Shown here in pieces: positions 47,853-56,539 of a stretch of 64,000 nt of DNA (position 1 is the stretch's first letter; each line of letters begins with the position of its first letter). The DNA lies in contig NZ_BMHY01000019.1 in the NCBI RefSeq assembly GCF_014641555.1, forward strand, positions 1 through 64,000. The letters run 5' to 3'. A model generated the notes under the pieces. The model was not told where the DNA came from, made no database searches, and worked only from the letters and a program-made list of their open reading frames with translations. The translations under genes were made by a program, and so were the position numbers. Source of the DNA: Paenibacillus radicis (ex Gao et al. 2016) (GTDB lineage Bacteria > Bacillota > Bacilli > Paenibacillales > Paenibacillaceae).

Positions 47853-49865
47853 ATGAACGAAGCGACATGGAAAAGACTGGAGTATGACAAAATAAAGGCA
47901 AAGTTGGTTGACTACACCGTTTCGCCTGGCGGCAGAATGCTGGCTGAAAAGCTAGAACCAAGTGATCGGCGCAACCGGGTGACGGCATGGTTGACGGAGA
48001 CTCAAGAGGCCTCTGATCTGTTGGCTACCGGAGCAAGCGTGCCGCTGTCGGCAATGGAAGGCATTGATCCATTCCTCGCACTGCTGGGCAAAGGAAGAGT
48101 CTATAACGAAACAGAGCTCGAACAGCTGCTCATCTGGCTTGTATCGATTGCACAGATGAAGCGTTACATGGATAGCAAGCGGCAGACGGCGCCGACGATT
48201 GCGAGTTATGCAGATTCCATGAGAGATTGCCCGGAGCTGCGGAGCGAGCTGGAAAGATGCATCCGATTCGGCCGATTGACGGATCAAGCCAGTCCCGGTT
48301 TGGCATCAGTACGCCGTCAGATCATCGCTGTCGAAGACAAAATCGAGCGTAAGCTCCAAGGTGCTCTATCGAAATACAAATCGGCACTGCAGGAGTCGTT
48401 CATCAGCAAGCGGAGCGGACGCTCCGTTATCGCTATCAAGCGCGAGCTTCGCAAGCAGGTACCGGGAACGGTATGGGATGAGTCGGCAAGCGGGCAGACA
48501 CTTTACGTGGAGCCGATCGATGTAGCGGGCTTGCAAAGCGAGCTTCAAAGCTGGGCCGCAGAAGAGGAACGCGAGCGAACCGTTATTTTATCCGGGTTAT
48601 CGGATTTGGCGGATGCGCATGTGCAGCAATTGAAGGGCAATCGGGAGGCAATGGCTACCTTTGATTTCATTATGGCGAGAGGAAAGCTGTCACGGTCCTA
48701 TGACGGCCGGAAAACGACGCTAAGCGACAATCCTGTCATTCGGCTCGTCGAAGCCCGCCATCCGCTGCTAGGAAGCAATGTTGAACCGTTAACCGTCGAG
48801 CTGGGACTGCGCTGGAAGCAATTGATTATTACCGGACCTAATACCGGAGGGAAAACAGTCGCTTTGAAGACAATTGGCTTGCTTGCGGTGATGGTGCAAT
48901 CCGGTCTGCTCGCACCAGCTGGTGAAAACAGCCGATTTGGTCTATTTGAAGGGATCATTGCCGATGTCGGAGACGGGCAAAGCGTTGAGCAGTCGCTCAG
49001 CACCTTCTCCTCTCACTTGGCTGTGCTGAAGCAAATGCTGGACTCGGCGGGAGAACGATCGCTGCTCTTGCTGGATGAGATGGCTGCCGGAACGGACCCA
49101 AGCGAAGGGATTGCGCTTTCTATAGCGGTGCTGGAAGAGCTGCTGAAGCGAAAATCGCTCGTTGCAGCAACGACGCATTTCAACGAGATCAAAACCTTCG
49201 CCTCGCGTACAGCAGGCTGCATGAATGCCAAGATGGCATTTGACGCCGAAACGCTGCGTCCCCTATATCGTCTAGAGCTGGGGGAGGCGGGAGACAGCCA
49301 TGCTTTTGCCATCGCCAGACGCTGCGGGCTGCCGGAGCATGTGCTTCAAAGGGCAGAGCAATTGACTGTTAGCCGTTCGTCCACAGCAGACATTTTAGCT
49401 TTAGCTGCTGACGGGGTTTCTACGGGTACAACACAGCCATCGCTACAGCCAGAGTTAAAGCCTTATTTTAGCTTAGAGGAAGAACTGTCAGCACCATCAC
49501 TAGAAGGATCAGAGACAAAAGAAGAAACAACACACGAGGCTACCGAAGCCGAAGCAGTTCCTCCGAAAAAGAAAGAGCTGGAGGTCGGGGATGCCGTATG
49601 GATCTATCCGCTCAAGCGGATCGGCATCGTCTACCGCAGCGCTGACGCTCGCGGAGAAGTGATCGTTCAGGTACAAGGCGAGAAAATGAAGTTCAACCGG
49701 AAGCGTCTCAAGCTGTCTATACCGAAAGAGAAGCTGTACCCCGGAGAGGATTATGATATGGACATTGTTTTTGATACGAAGGAGAACCGCAAAATCCGCA
49801 AGCAGCTTCGCCGTAAGCATGTTGAAGGACTGAAGATTGAGACGAAAGGAGAAGATCTGAAGTAA
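47853..49865 (+). CDS. MutS2-like ATPase without Smr domain
   Basis: A 670-aa protein of the MutS2 family. It has the core and clamp helices, Walker A TGPNTGGKTVALK, the signature region VEQSLSTFSSHL, Walker B LLLDEMAAGTDPSEG and ATTHFNEIK. After about residue 580 a KOW-like segment (EVGDAVWIYPLKRIGIVY) is followed by a basic tail. The C-terminal Smr nuclease domain of true MutS2 is missing. MutS2 proteins act on collided ribosomes in B. subtilis, so a translation role is possible. ATG 47853 has AAAGGAG 10 nt upstream. Expression is probably controlled by the terminator-bearing leader. Confidence 0.85.
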   Translation: MNEATWKRLEYDKIKAKLVDYTVSPGGRMLAEKLEPSDRRNRVTAWLTETQEASDLLATGASVPLSAMEGIDPFLALLGKGRVYNETELEQLLIWLVSIAQMKRYMDSKRQTAPTIASYADSMRDCPELRSELERCIRFGRLTDQASPGLASVRRQIIAVEDKIERKLQGALSKYKSALQESFISKRSGRSVIAIKRELRKQVPGTVWDESASGQTLYVEPIDVAGLQSELQSWAAEEERERTVILSGLSDLADAHVQQLKGNREAMATFDFIMARGKLSRSYDGRKTTLSDNPVIRLVEARHPLLGSNVEPLTVELGLRWKQLIITGPNTGGKTVALKTIGLLAVMVQSGLLAPAGENSRFGLFEGIIADVGDGQSVEQSLSTFSSHLAVLKQMLDSAGERSLLLLDEMAAGTDPSEGIALSIAVLEELLKRKSLVAATTHFNEIKTFASRTAGCMNAKMAFDAETLRPLYRLELGEAGDSHAFAIARRCGLPEHVLQRAEQLTVSRSSTADILALAADGVSTGTTQPSLQPELKPYFSLEEELSAPSLEGSETKEETTHEATEAEAVPPKKKELEVGDAVWIYPLKRIGIVYRSADARGEVIVQVQGEKMKFNRKRLKLSIPKEKLYPGEDYDMDIVFDTKENRKIRKQLRRKHVEGLKIETKGEDLK

Positions 49866-49881
49866 GAAGCAGTGAAGTAAA

Positions 49882-49918
49882 AAGGACTAGGGAGTCGCGC
49901 AGCCGCTCCCTAGTCCTT
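49882..49918 (-). terminator. Terminator at the 3' end of thiN
   Basis: AAGGACTAGGGAG pairs perfectly with CTCCCTAGTCCTT. On the minus strand a run of T follows. The thiN stop codon lies inside the stem. It may also serve the converging MutS2-like gene. Confidence 0.88.
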
Positions 49919-50554
49919 GCTTTGTATGACGAGCAATACGCCTTCCGCAAATTGAATCGTACCGTTGTCGCCAAGAATGACGTTGCTGATGCCCAGTGAT
50001 TGTCCGATTCGCAGTGTAGCGTCGGAAAGCGGATATTGAAAACCGGTTAAGTAGATGCCCGTAACCCGCTGGCTAAGTGGGAGAAGCGACACATGTGCAT
50101 AATTGCCTTTGTTCAAGGGGAGTGTCAGCGGTCCCTGCGCCAATCGAATTTGGTTATGCTCGTCGATAATGGTGGCAGAGATCCCTTGCTCCAGCGCCAG
50201 AGATAGAAGATGGACGTTGGCGAGCGAGTGATCGAATCTCGTGCCGAGAGCACCAATTAGCGAAATTTCCGCTGGCTGCTGCTCCAACGCTCGACGGAAG
50301 GCCATTTCGGTATCGGTAAAATCTTTATCGATCGGATCGCAGTCGATGAGTTCTTTGCTATGTATGCGAATTTCCGCCAATTCATCTTCAGTAACGGAAT
50401 CAAAATCGCCGATGGCAATGTCCGGTGTGAACCCGTTTCGGACCAGGAATAGAGCACCGCTGTCCGCGCCGATCAAATAGTCTTGCGGCTGGACTAGCTT
50501 GGTGGCCCAGTCGCCTAATCGGCCTCCGGTAAAAATCAATATACGTTGTTTCAT
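49910..50554 (-). CDS. thiN: Thiamine diphosphokinase
   Basis: Makes thiamine diphosphate from thiamine and ATP. Length is 214 aa. Motifs: IFTGG near the start, LIGADSGALFLV, PDIAIGDFDSV, DKDFTDTEMA and GALGTRFDHSLANVHLL. The C-terminal domain of beta-strands is present. It stands alone on the minus strand with AAAGGACGG before the start. Confidence 0.95.
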   Translation of the reverse strand: MKQRILIFTGGRLGDWATKLVQPQDYLIGADSGALFLVRNGFTPDIAIGDFDSVTEDELAEIRIHSKELIDCDPIDKDFTDTEMAFRRALEQQPAEISLIGALGTRFDHSLANVHLLSLALEQGISATIIDEHNQIRLAQGPLTLPLNKGNYAHVSLLPLSQRVTGIYLTGFQYPLSDATLRIGQSLGISNVILGDNGTIQFAEGVLLVIQSKD

Positions 50555-50728
50555 AGGTAAACCGTCCTTTCGTTTGAACGAAGGTTAAGCGATTTATTGC
50601 TTTTGCTTTTGTCAGTATAAGCCTACTGCCGCTTCTGCACAATGCTATTTATAGCCGCAAAGTTCGGCTTCTGCAAGGAAGGTTGTCCCCAATAAGGTGG
50701 AAAATGTCGATTTGCGTCAAACTTGTCA

Positions 50729-50757
50729 TTGCGAAACCGAATAACCGCGGCTAAAAT
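50729..50757 (+). promoter_or_regulatory. Promoter of the TRIC channel operon
   Basis: TTGCGA (50729-50734), 17 bp, TAAAAT (50752-50757). A transcription start near 50764 would exclude the earliest possible ATG of the next gene and supports the TTG start at 50820. Confidence 0.6.
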
Positions 50758-50819
50758 GGGGAATGACACAACCGATGCGCCACTCGGGCGATCGGGATAC
50801 GGAAGCGGAGGAGTATCAG

Positions 50820-51461
50820 TTGGAAGTTGATATTTTTGGCGTATTCAGCATCATCGGGACGGTAGCTTTTGCAGTCAGCGGCGCCGTTGTCGCGATGGAG
50901 GAGGAATACGACATCTTGGGCGTATTCGTGCTAGGCCTCGTTACCGCATTTGGGGGAGGCGTCGTGCGGAATCTGCTGATCGGCATGCCCGTAACGATGT
51001 TATGGAGCCAGGGTCATTTGTTCAAAATCGCAATTATTGCGATGACGATCGCTTTTCTGCTTCCGGCAAGATGGATTTTAACCTGGCGAAAAAGCGAGGC
51101 TTTTTTCGATGCGATTGGACTTGCCGCTTTTGCGATTCAAGGTGCGCTTTACGCTACGCAAATGCAGCATCCGATTAGCGCGGTGCTCGTAGCTGCCATG
51201 CTGACAGGCATTGGGGGAGGCATTATCCGCGATGTGCTGGCTGGACGGAAGCCGCTCGTGCTGAAAGACGAGATTTATGCGGTTTGGGCGATGCTGGCGG
51301 GTCTGGCAATCGGAAAAGGCTGGTTCCACACTACAGTGGATTTATTGTTCCTTTTCGTCATTATCATTACCCTTCGTATGTTATCGGTTCATTACAAATG
51401 GAAGCTTCCGAGAAGGTCGCTGACGAAAAAAATCATTCAGAAAGAAGGTAGCGCATCATGA
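50820..51461 (+). CDS. Trimeric intracellular cation channel family protein
   Basis: A 213-aa membrane protein of the TRIC/UPF0126 family. It has two repeated units, each with a conserved turn: FGGGVVRNLLIG and IGGGIIRDVLAG. Around seven membrane segments are expected. Bacterial members pass monovalent cations. The TTG start at 50820 is chosen because GGAGGAG lies 6 nt upstream and the family starts at FGVFSIIGT; ATG 50763 has no leader room. The stop overlaps the next gene by ATGA. Confidence 0.88.
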   Translation: MEVDIFGVFSIIGTVAFAVSGAVVAMEEEYDILGVFVLGLVTAFGGGVVRNLLIGMPVTMLWSQGHLFKIAIIAMTIAFLLPARWILTWRKSEAFFDAIGLAAFAIQGALYATQMQHPISAVLVAAMLTGIGGGIIRDVLAGRKPLVLKDEIYAVWAMLAGLAIGKGWFHTTVDLLFLFVIIITLRMLSVHYKWKLPRRSLTKKIIQKEGSAS

Positions 51462-51967
51462 CAGATCGGGCGCGCGTACTATTCGTATGCCTCGGAAATA
51501 TATGCCGGTCGCCGATGGCGGAAGCGGTATTTCGCAATATGGTTCAACAAGCGGGATTAGAGCAGGTCATTGAGATCGATTCAGCGGGAACGGGAGATTG
51601 GCATATTGGACATCCGCCGCATGAAGGAACGCGTAAATTGCTGGACAGCAAAGGCATTTCCTACAGTGGAATGAAGGCTCGGCAATTTACGAAAAGCGAT
51701 CGCGAGCAATTCGACTATATCGTGTGCATGGATACCAAAAACGAGAAGGATGTCCTTCAATTACTAGGCCAAAGCGCTGCGGTAAATGGAGTGCCTTCTG
51801 GTGACAGCGGCGCACGCATATTCACGTTCATGAGCTTGCTGCCGGATTCGAATATCGCAGATGTTCCCGATCCATACTATACGGGCAATTTCGATGAGGT
51901 GTACGAGTTGGTCGAGCAAGGCAGCGCTAAGTTGCTAGAACGAGTGCGTTCAGACTTGTCGGTGTAG
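51458..51967 (+). CDS. Low-molecular-weight protein tyrosine phosphatase
   Basis: A 169-aa phosphatase. The P-loop is CLGNICRS with nucleophile C11 and R17. The general-acid Asp is in DVPDPYYTGN. It dephosphorylates protein tyrosine or arginine phosphates; which one cannot be told here. The position of Ile15 in the loop, where arginine phosphatases have Thr, favours tyrosine. The start overlaps the TRIC gene stop. Confidence 0.92.
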   Translation: MTDRARVLFVCLGNICRSPMAEAVFRNMVQQAGLEQVIEIDSAGTGDWHIGHPPHEGTRKLLDSKGISYSGMKARQFTKSDREQFDYIVCMDTKNEKDVLQLLGQSAAVNGVPSGDSGARIFTFMSLLPDSNIADVPDPYYTGNFDEVYELVEQGSAKLLERVRSDLSV

Positions 51968-51997
51968 CCGTTTTTTTGAAATGGAGGCGAGCTCGTC

Positions 51998-52729
51998 ATG
52001 AAGCAAAACAAATACGACGATGACGTTTTTTTCGAGAAGTACGCCCAGATGGAAAGATCTCAAAAAGGGCTTGCTGGTGCAGGAGAATGGCAAGCGCTGC
52101 GTAAAATGCTGCCGGAATTTGAAGGCAAACGTGTACTCGACCTGGGCTGCGGCTATGGCTGGCATTGCCGGTACGCACTTGAGCAAGGCGCATCGTATGT
52201 CGTAGGCGTTGATATTTCTGAGAAGATGCTGCAGGAAGCGCGGGCGAAGACGGAAACGGACAAAGCGCAATACCTGTGTCTCCCGATTGAAGATATCGAC
52301 TTTGCAGCGTCATCGTTTGATGCTGTCATAAGCTCGCTTGCTTTTCACTACATAGAATCATTTGATGAAATTTGCCGCAGTGTTCATCACTGTTTGTCTG
52401 CCGGAGGAGACTTTGTGTTCTCGGTGGAGCATCCAGCCTTTACGGCAAACGCGAAGCAGGATTGGCATTATGGTGAGCAGGGAGAGCGGCAGCATTGGCC
52501 AATTGACCGGTATTTTGCCGAGGGGCTGCGTGAAACGGAGTTTCTAGGTGAGAATGTCTTGAAATATCATAAAACGTTGACGTCCTATGTCAACGCTCTT
52601 ATCCATACAGGGTTTGAAATTACGGGACTAGTGGAGCCTGAGCCTCCGCAAGAGCTGCTAGCGGTTCCTGGTATGCTGGATGAGCAGAGACGTCCGATGA
52701 TGCTTCTCATATCGGCCCGTAAAAAATAA
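51998..52729 (+). CDS. Class I SAM-dependent methyltransferase
   Basis: A 243-aa methyltransferase of the type-11 fold. Motif I is VLDLGCGYGWHCRYAL, motif II is VVGVDISEKML, then PIEDIDFAASSFDAVIS and LSAGGDFVFSVEHP. The substrate is unknown. It starts 30 bp after the phosphatase with GGAGGCGAG upstream and ends at a strong terminator, so it closes the TRIC operon. Confidence 0.85.
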   Translation: MKQNKYDDDVFFEKYAQMERSQKGLAGAGEWQALRKMLPEFEGKRVLDLGCGYGWHCRYALEQGASYVVGVDISEKMLQEARAKTETDKAQYLCLPIEDIDFAASSFDAVISSLAFHYIESFDEICRSVHHCLSAGGDFVFSVEHPAFTANAKQDWHYGEQGERQHWPIDRYFAEGLRETEFLGENVLKYHKTLTSYVNALIHTGFEITGLVEPEPPQELLAVPGMLDEQRRPMMLLISARKK

Positions 52730-52730
52730 T

Positions 52731-52782
52731 AAAAGGAGGTCTCGGCGCTGTTGTATCTGCGCATGAGACCTCCTTTTTATTT
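52731..52782. terminator. Bidirectional terminator after the methyltransferase
   Basis: AAAAGGAGGTCTC (52731-52743) pairs perfectly with GAGACCTCCTTTT (52764-52776). A- and T-runs flank both sides, so it can serve the converging CuA lipoprotein gene as well. Confidence 0.93.
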
Positions 52783-52793
52783 TGCAGACCGGA

Positions 52794-53213
52794 TTAGGAG
52801 ACGATAATTTTGCCTTTCATTTCCTCGTGCCCAGAGCCGCATTGAATGGAGCATCTGTATTCATAGGTGCCGGCTTTATCCACTGTAAAGCTTGCGGTTT
52901 CGCCGTCCTTGATATTAACCTTCAGGTCGGGAATTTCGAGACCGTGGTTGCCGCTTTTATTTTTAAGAGTCAGCTTGACGTTGTCGCCGACTTTTAATTT
53001 GATATCAGTCTGGTCAAACTTCCAGTTCTCAGCATTGACCGTAATGTTTTGCGTACCGCCTGCTGCACCGCCGCCATTGCCTGCGCCTGCGTTACCGCCT
53101 GCTCCGCCACCGTTGTTGGACGGATTATTGTTGTTGCTTTTTCCGCAGCCGCCCAATACGAGCATAACCGCGATCAAGGCGATCAGTGCAACCGAATACC
53201 ACTTCTTATTCAT
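52794..53213 (-). CDS. CuA-type cupredoxin lipoprotein
   Basis: A 139-aa secreted lipoprotein. A signal sequence ends in the lipobox LGGC (C23), then a Gly/Asn-rich linker to about residue 53. The cupredoxin domain carries the ligands of a CuA centre: H90, C121, C125, H129 and M132 in CSIQCGSGHEEM. These are the same ligands as cytochrome c oxidase subunit II, but there is no oxidase here. It may carry electrons or deliver copper. ATG 53213 is chosen for AGGAGG; the frame extends upstream without a site. Confidence 0.88.
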   Translation of the reverse strand: MNKKWYSVALIALIAVMLVLGGCGKSNNNNPSNNGGGAGGNAGAGNGGGAAGGTQNITVNAENWKFDQTDIKLKVGDNVKLTLKNKSGNHGLEIPDLKVNIKDGETASFTVDKAGTYEYRCSIQCGSGHEEMKGKIIVS

Positions 53214-53559
53214 CTTGATTCCTCCTGTGTTAGGTAATGTAAGGCTGCAAGTACGAACGGCCACTTGTGCATCCGTGCAGTTCCTTAGTCAGTATTACAT
53301 TTCCCTAATCCTTTCCGTTTTAACCCTGTTGTCTTGCACAAGCGTGAAAAAGCAGGGTGGATATGAGGGAGGCACAGTTGTTGCTATTCCCAAAGTCTAA
53401 CTCCTCTTCGCCAAACGTTTCGGATACCCGCATACCGTTACTCGTGCAGTCCATTGCAAAGTAAATCCGTCTCGCCAACCGTCTCGGACAACCTCAAACC
53501 ATATGCTTAGGCAGTGAATTCCAAAGTGAAGAGAAGTCATATGTTCGAATAAGTTCGAA

Positions 53560-53815
53560 CAAGTCACCGCAACCTGATTTCTAGAGTTTAGCGAAGCAGA
53601 TTCGCAAAAGAGCGAATCAAAGTTCGCTGTAAGAGAGCCAAGGGGTGTCCGCTGAGGCTGCAGCGAAGAGAATTTCGCTATTCGTGAACGCAGCTTCTCC
53701 AAAAGCGAAATTCTCTTCGCAAATGCTGAGAGCGTCGCCGAAGTCTGCAAGTTTTGAGTAATATTTGCGAACCCCGCTTCGCTAAATAGCGCAGCAGGTT
53801 CGCTGTGCTACAGTG
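53560..53815. repeat. Second AGCGAA/TTCGCT repeat cluster
   Basis: Five or more palindromes of the kind seen at 36500-36815, including TTCGCTAAATAGCG followed by GGTTCGCTG. Long arms AGCGAAGAGAATTTCGCT and AGCGAAATTCTCTTCGC lie face to face about 50 bp apart and could form a large hairpin. Confidence 0.7.
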
Positions 53816-54176
53816 CCAGCGGTTTTTTGTAGTAGTTGTGCGATCTTAGAGGCAGAAGAGGGGGCTGCAGACTTAGAAGCAGATAGAGAAATGGAATCAA
53901 GGAACGGTAGCATGGGGCGAAGAGTTGGTCTAGGGTTCAGGTTTACATTTCGCTGATTCGATCCATTATTATCATGCAGCAGAGCGAGACAATCATGGAT
54001 GCCAGAATAAATCGAAACGTGCAGCGGTCGTGTGACTCTTTTGCGCTAAAAGTGAGTGAGCGGAGTGATTCGAGTTCAGTCTGACTTTTCGAAGGTTCTC
54101 TCCATTCGGTTCGCGAAGACGAATAAAGATGGAATCAAGAACGGCAGAATGAACCGAAGCGCGCAGCGACCTCATG

Positions 54177-54256
54177 CATTGAGGTATTGAGGCATTGAGG
54201 TATTGAGGCATTGAGGCATTGAGGCATTGAGGCATTGAGGCATTGAGGCATTGAGG
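54177..54256. repeat. 8-bp minisatellite (CATTGAGG)10
   Basis: Ten direct units; the second and fourth read TATTGAGG. No spacer sequence, so not a CRISPR. Ends before the terminator of the esterase gene. Confidence 0.95.
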
Positions 54257-54311
54257 AACACAGGCGACCCTATGCACTGAAGCAGAAGCAATCTCAGTAA
54301 ACGATACACAC

Positions 54312-54345
54312 AAAAACGCCGCAAAAGTCATTAGACTTCCGCGGC
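54312..54345 (-). terminator. Terminator of the esterase gene
   Basis: On the minus strand GCCGC-GGAAGTC pairs with GACTTTT-GCGGC (with wobbles) around TAAT, followed by five T. Confidence 0.8.
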
Positions 54346-54385
54346 ACTCTAAACTGGCTTACAGCCTTCACTTAAGAACGCTCTA

Positions 54386-55123
54386 CTACTCCTTCTCCAA
54401 AAAGTACATCAAAGCATCCGGAATCTCCTGCTGCCAGAAGCCCCATTGATGCATGCCGTTCATTTCCGCATAAGAGAGCTTAGCACCACGCTCGGTAAGC
54501 AGCTTCCGAGCATGTCTGTTAATCTCGACGAAATTCATCGTTCCGTGGTCTGTTTCATAAGCGGTTTCCTGCAGCCCAACGATCATATAGAGCTCCAGCT
54601 GCCCAAGATCGGTCTGACTCTCCATAATTTCACGAGACCGGTCGTAGTAAGCGCCTGAAAGCGACATGATACGTTTAAACAGATGAGGGTACGTCAGCGC
54701 CAAGTGGAAGGAAACTGTACCTCCCAGTGAGTCACCGGCCAGTACCCGCTGATCCGGATCGCGGCGTACCGGATACTTGGCTTCAATAAATGGAAGCATT
54801 TCTTCACCGAAAAATCGTACGTAATCGGCATGCCGTTCGCCGTCCGGGGAATACTCGGATGTGCGGTGCGTTTTGTCGACATCGACGCCAACGATGATGA
54901 AAGGCTCAATGCCTTCATCAAGAATAAGCCGGTTGGCAGTCGTCGCGATGCGTCCGAAATTGAAAAAATCTTCGCCGTCCTGGCAATAGACGACCGGATA
55001 GCTTAGCAATTCGTTATAGCCAGGAGGGAGGTATACGCGCAAATTGCGCTCGCCTTCAGGCAAATAACGGCTGGCCACGGTCTCTTTTAATACGGTGCGT
55101 TTTAAATATCGTTCATCTGTCAT
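54386..55123 (-). CDS. Esterase D-type alpha/beta hydrolase
   Basis: A 245-aa esterase of the putative esterase (Fes/YbbA-like) family. The start of the fold is LRVYLPPGYNELLSYPVVYCQDG. The nucleophile is Ser in AGDSLGG, and the His is near the end in MHQWGFW. The substrate may be an acyl ester or an iron-siderophore ester. GGGGGAT lies 6-7 nt upstream of ATG 55123; the frame extends to 55174 but without a site. Confidence 0.85.
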   Translation of the reverse strand: MTDERYLKRTVLKETVASRYLPEGERNLRVYLPPGYNELLSYPVVYCQDGEDFFNFGRIATTANRLILDEGIEPFIIVGVDVDKTHRTSEYSPDGERHADYVRFFGEEMLPFIEAKYPVRRDPDQRVLAGDSLGGTVSFHLALTYPHLFKRIMSLSGAYYDRSREIMESQTDLGQLELYMIVGLQETAYETDHGTMNFVEINRHARKLLTERGAKLSYAEMNGMHQWGFWQQEIPDALMYFLEKE

Positions 55124-55315
55124 CACTGAATCCCCCATGAAATTGAATGGAATTGCCGGCTTGTGGGTAAACAATAGTAAGGTACCCCGCCAAAAAAATG
55201 ATAGCGCTATATTGTATTATGCTGTTATACCGAATATTCAACTCTGTTACATATACAATTTCTTAATATAATCTGTTGAGAAAGCGAAAAAACAGCGGTT
55301 TTTTTGTTTTTTGCT

Positions 55316-55345
55316 TTGACCATTTTCGATAAACAGGTTTATAAT
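55316..55345 (+). promoter_or_regulatory. pdh operon promoter
   Basis: TTGACC (55316-55321), 18 bp, TATAAT (55340-55345), about 60 bp before pdhA. Confidence 0.75.
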
Positions 55346-55403
55346 AATTCTATAACAGAGCACTGTAATATTCAAATAATAATGACTGAGGTGAGCGTTC
55401 AAA

Positions 55404-56483
55404 ATGAGCAAACTGCTGAGCAAACTGCCATATGAAGTTCAAACGGAGCCCGTAAAACCGCTGTCCGTGTTGTCGCTCGACGGTGACGTAGTGAATCCGG
55501 ACCTGATGCCGGAGCTTTCTGACGAGCAATTAAAAGAAATTATGTACCGCATGGTATTTACGCGTACTTGGGATGAGCGCGCTGTAAACTTGGGTCGTCA
55601 AGGACGCCTTGGTTTCTACGCGCCGGTATCCGGACAAGAAGCTTCCATGATCGGCAGCGAATATGCCGTTAATAAAGATGATTTTATCTGCCCGGGCTAC
55701 CGTGATATTCCGCAGCTCGTATGGCATGGATTGCCAATGTACCAAGCATTCCTGTACTCCCGTGGCCACCAGCACGGCGGACAAATTCCTGAGGACGTAC
55801 ACGTTCTGATGCCGCAAATCATTATCGGCGCACAAGTGCTGCATGCAGCTGGCGTTGCAATGGCATTCAAAAAACGTGGTGAGAAACGCGTTGCTATCAC
55901 TTATACAGGTGACGGCGGTTCATCCGAAGGCGATTTCTACGAGAGCTTGAACTTTGCTGGCGCATTTAAGCTGCCAGTCATTTATGTCGTTCAAAACAAC
56001 CGTTTTGCGATTACGACACCTTACGAGAAGCAAACGGCTGCACTGTCCGTTGCTCATAAATCGGTAGCCGCAGGCATCAAAGGCGTGCAAGTAGACGGCA
56101 TGGACGTGCTTGCTGTTATTAAAGCTGTATCCGAAGCAGCTGAGCGCGGCCGCAATGGCGAAGGCGCTACGCTGCTTGAACTGCTGACATACCGTTTCCG
56201 TCCGCACTCGCTGTCCGATGATACGACGAAATACCGGACAAAAGATGAAGAAGCTGAATGGGCGCTGAAAGATCCGCTTATTCGTTTCGGCAAATTTTTG
56301 GAGAAAAAAGGCCTTTGGACGGAAGAAGATACGAACCGCGTAAAAGAGGAAGCGAAAGCTACCGTTAACGAGCAAATCAAGAAAGCGGAAGCGACTGAGA
56401 AAATGACGGTTTCCGGCTTGATCGACTCGATGTTCGAATCGACGCCTCAACATCTGGAAGAGCAAAAGGCTGACTTTCAATAA
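55404..56483 (+). CDS. pdhA: Pyruvate dehydrogenase E1 alpha subunit
   Basis: Decarboxylates pyruvate with thiamine diphosphate, together with the beta subunit. Length is 359 aa. The thiamine-diphosphate motif is GDGGSSEGDFYESLNFAGAFKLPVIYVVQNN in outline (GDG to NN, residues about 171-200). The phosphorylation-loop region is YRFRPHSLSDD. It starts the E1a-E1b-E2-E3 operon, with GAGGTGAG before the ATG. Confidence 0.96.
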   Translation: MSKLLSKLPYEVQTEPVKPLSVLSLDGDVVNPDLMPELSDEQLKEIMYRMVFTRTWDERAVNLGRQGRLGFYAPVSGQEASMIGSEYAVNKDDFICPGYRDIPQLVWHGLPMYQAFLYSRGHQHGGQIPEDVHVLMPQIIIGAQVLHAAGVAMAFKKRGEKRVAITYTGDGGSSEGDFYESLNFAGAFKLPVIYVVQNNRFAITTPYEKQTAALSVAHKSVAAGIKGVQVDGMDVLAVIKAVSEAAERGRNGEGATLLELLTYRFRPHSLSDDTTKYRTKDEEAEWALKDPLIRFGKFLEKKGLWTEEDTNRVKEEAKATVNEQIKKAEATEKMTVSGLIDSMFESTPQHLEEQKADFQ

Positions 56484-56539
56484 TTAAACGCTGAAATGGG
56501 ATTTTGCACAAAGCAAAATTGAGGGAGGATCTGACGATA

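Larger units (their letters stand above)
53214..54311. other. Repeat-rich gene-free region
   Basis: About 1.1 kb without a credible gene. It contains AGCGAA/TTCGCT palindromes (53560-53815), imperfect direct repeats around GGAATCAAGRAACGG (about 53893 and 54131), and an 8-bp minisatellite (54177-54256). Frames that cross it are made of repeats. Confidence 0.65.

Noticed and set aside
54177..54256. Possible CRISPR array
   Set aside because: Units are contiguous 8-mers without spacers, and no cas gene is near.
53993..54331. 112-codon minus-strand frame with PQCLNASM repeats
   Set aside because: The protein repeat is only the 8-bp minisatellite read in one frame.
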